From Acidobacteriota bacterium (GTDB taxonomy: Bacteria > Acidobacteriota > Blastocatellia > Pyrinomonadales > Pyrinomonadaceae), in contig JACCVS010000190.1 in assembly GCA_013698055.1 (NCBI GenBank), forward strand, positions 1 to 5,697: a stretch of 5,697 nt of DNA. Reading direction: 5' to 3'. A model generated the notes under the pieces. The model saw nothing but the letters and a program-made list of their open reading frames with translations. It made no database searches and was not told where the DNA came from. The number at the start of each line of letters is the position of its first letter. Within the stretch, counting starts at the first letter, position 1. Positions 5,324 to 5,697 of this stretch are shown piece by piece. The translations under genes were made by a program, and so were the position numbers.

Positions 5324-5697
5324 ATGACCTATGAACCCGGAGAAGCAACCTCGCAGAGTAAAATAACCGAAGACTTACAGGCTTCCGAAATTCGCTACCG
5401 CCGACTTTTTGAATCCGCACGAGACGGCATCCTGATTCTTGATGCCGTCAGCCGCAAGATCACCGACGTGAATCCGTTTATGACGGAGTTGTTGGGCTAT
5501 TCACGCGAAGAGTTCCTGGGGAAGGAACTCTGGGAGATCGGTCTGTTTAAGGATAAGGATGAAAGCCAGGCTGCGTTTCGAGAGTTGCAGGCGAGAGGCT
5601 ATATTCGTTACGAAGATATGCCGCTTCAGACCAAAGCGGGAAAGCAATGGAATGTGGAGTTCATTAGTAACGTCTATCTGGAAGACGGAAATCAGGT
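5324..5697 (+). CDS. PAS-domain sensor protein, probable histidine kinase (3' end outside window)
   Basis: The frame stays open for 124 codons to the window edge. After a polar, probably helical N-terminus (1-24) comes a PAS domain: RYRRLFESARDGILILDA (25-41 core), the ITDVNP turn at 46-51, LLGYSREEFLGKELWEIG (56-73), and later QTKAGKQWNVEFISNVYLEDG, the last two strands. This pattern is the usual first PAS of cytoplasmic multi-PAS histidine kinases; GGDEF or other outputs cannot be excluded because the rest is missing. No membrane segment or signal peptide is visible at the N-terminus, so it probably senses an internal signal. The start ATG 5324 is well supported: AGAGG (5312-5316) is 7 nt upstream and an in-frame TGA at 5306-5308 closes the frame above it. 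It follows the receiver gene and may be cotranscribed with it across two hairpins. Confidence 0.88.
   Translation, partial: MTYEPGEATSQSKITEDLQASEIRYRRLFESARDGILILDAVSRKITDVNPFMTELLGYSREEFLGKELWEIGLFKDKDESQAAFRELQARGYIRYEDMPLQTKAGKQWNVEFISNVYLEDGNQ

Overview
This is a chromosomal window of moderate GC. I see no phage, IS, CRISPR, rRNA or tRNA. The gene set is an FAD/NADPH oxidoreductase without a CxxC, an exported caspase-like peptidase with an EF-hand-like loop and a Tudor-knot domain, an exported M23 peptidase, an exported serine hydrolase, and a receiver protein followed by a PAS kinase. That mix, the Sec signal peptides and the PAS sequence suggest a soil-type Gram-negative bacterium. Acidobacteriota (Blastocatellia-like) is my best guess from family resemblance only.

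Layout: (1) 1-120 is the 3' end of a helical protein, followed on the same strand by a pyridine nucleotide-disulfide-type oxidoreductase (260-1237). (2) A caspase-family (C14) protein lies on the minus strand (2290-1223), and its stop-codon end overlaps the end of the oxidoreductase by 15 bp. (3) A gene-free divergent region of about 370 bp separates it from a plus-strand LytM/M23 endopeptidase (2663-3517). (4) A long hairpin (3555-3607) lies between that gene and a convergent minus-strand alpha/beta hydrolase (4405-3653). (5) A second divergent region of about 410 bp holds a 22-bp near-perfect palindrome over a plausible promoter. That promoter drives a stand-alone CheY-like receiver (4815-5186), followed after 137 bp by a PAS-containing sensor protein (5324 to the window edge).

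Three consecutive genes (caspase, M23, hydrolase) encode secreted or periplasmic enzymes, but they are not one operon: each has its own orientation. The receiver and PAS protein look like a two-component pair.

The most interesting non-coding signals are the palindrome at 4708-4729 and the 5187-5323 spacer. The spacer holds a tandem 10-bp duplication, a 12-bp bulged hairpin, and two mutually exclusive hairpins, one of which covers the Shine-Dalgarno of the PAS gene. The most interesting protein is the caspase with an intact His/Cys dyad, a canonical 12-residue EF-hand loop and a chromo-barrel/Tudor-knot-like C-terminus on an apparently exported protein. No wholly new system can be proven from this window; these are candidates.
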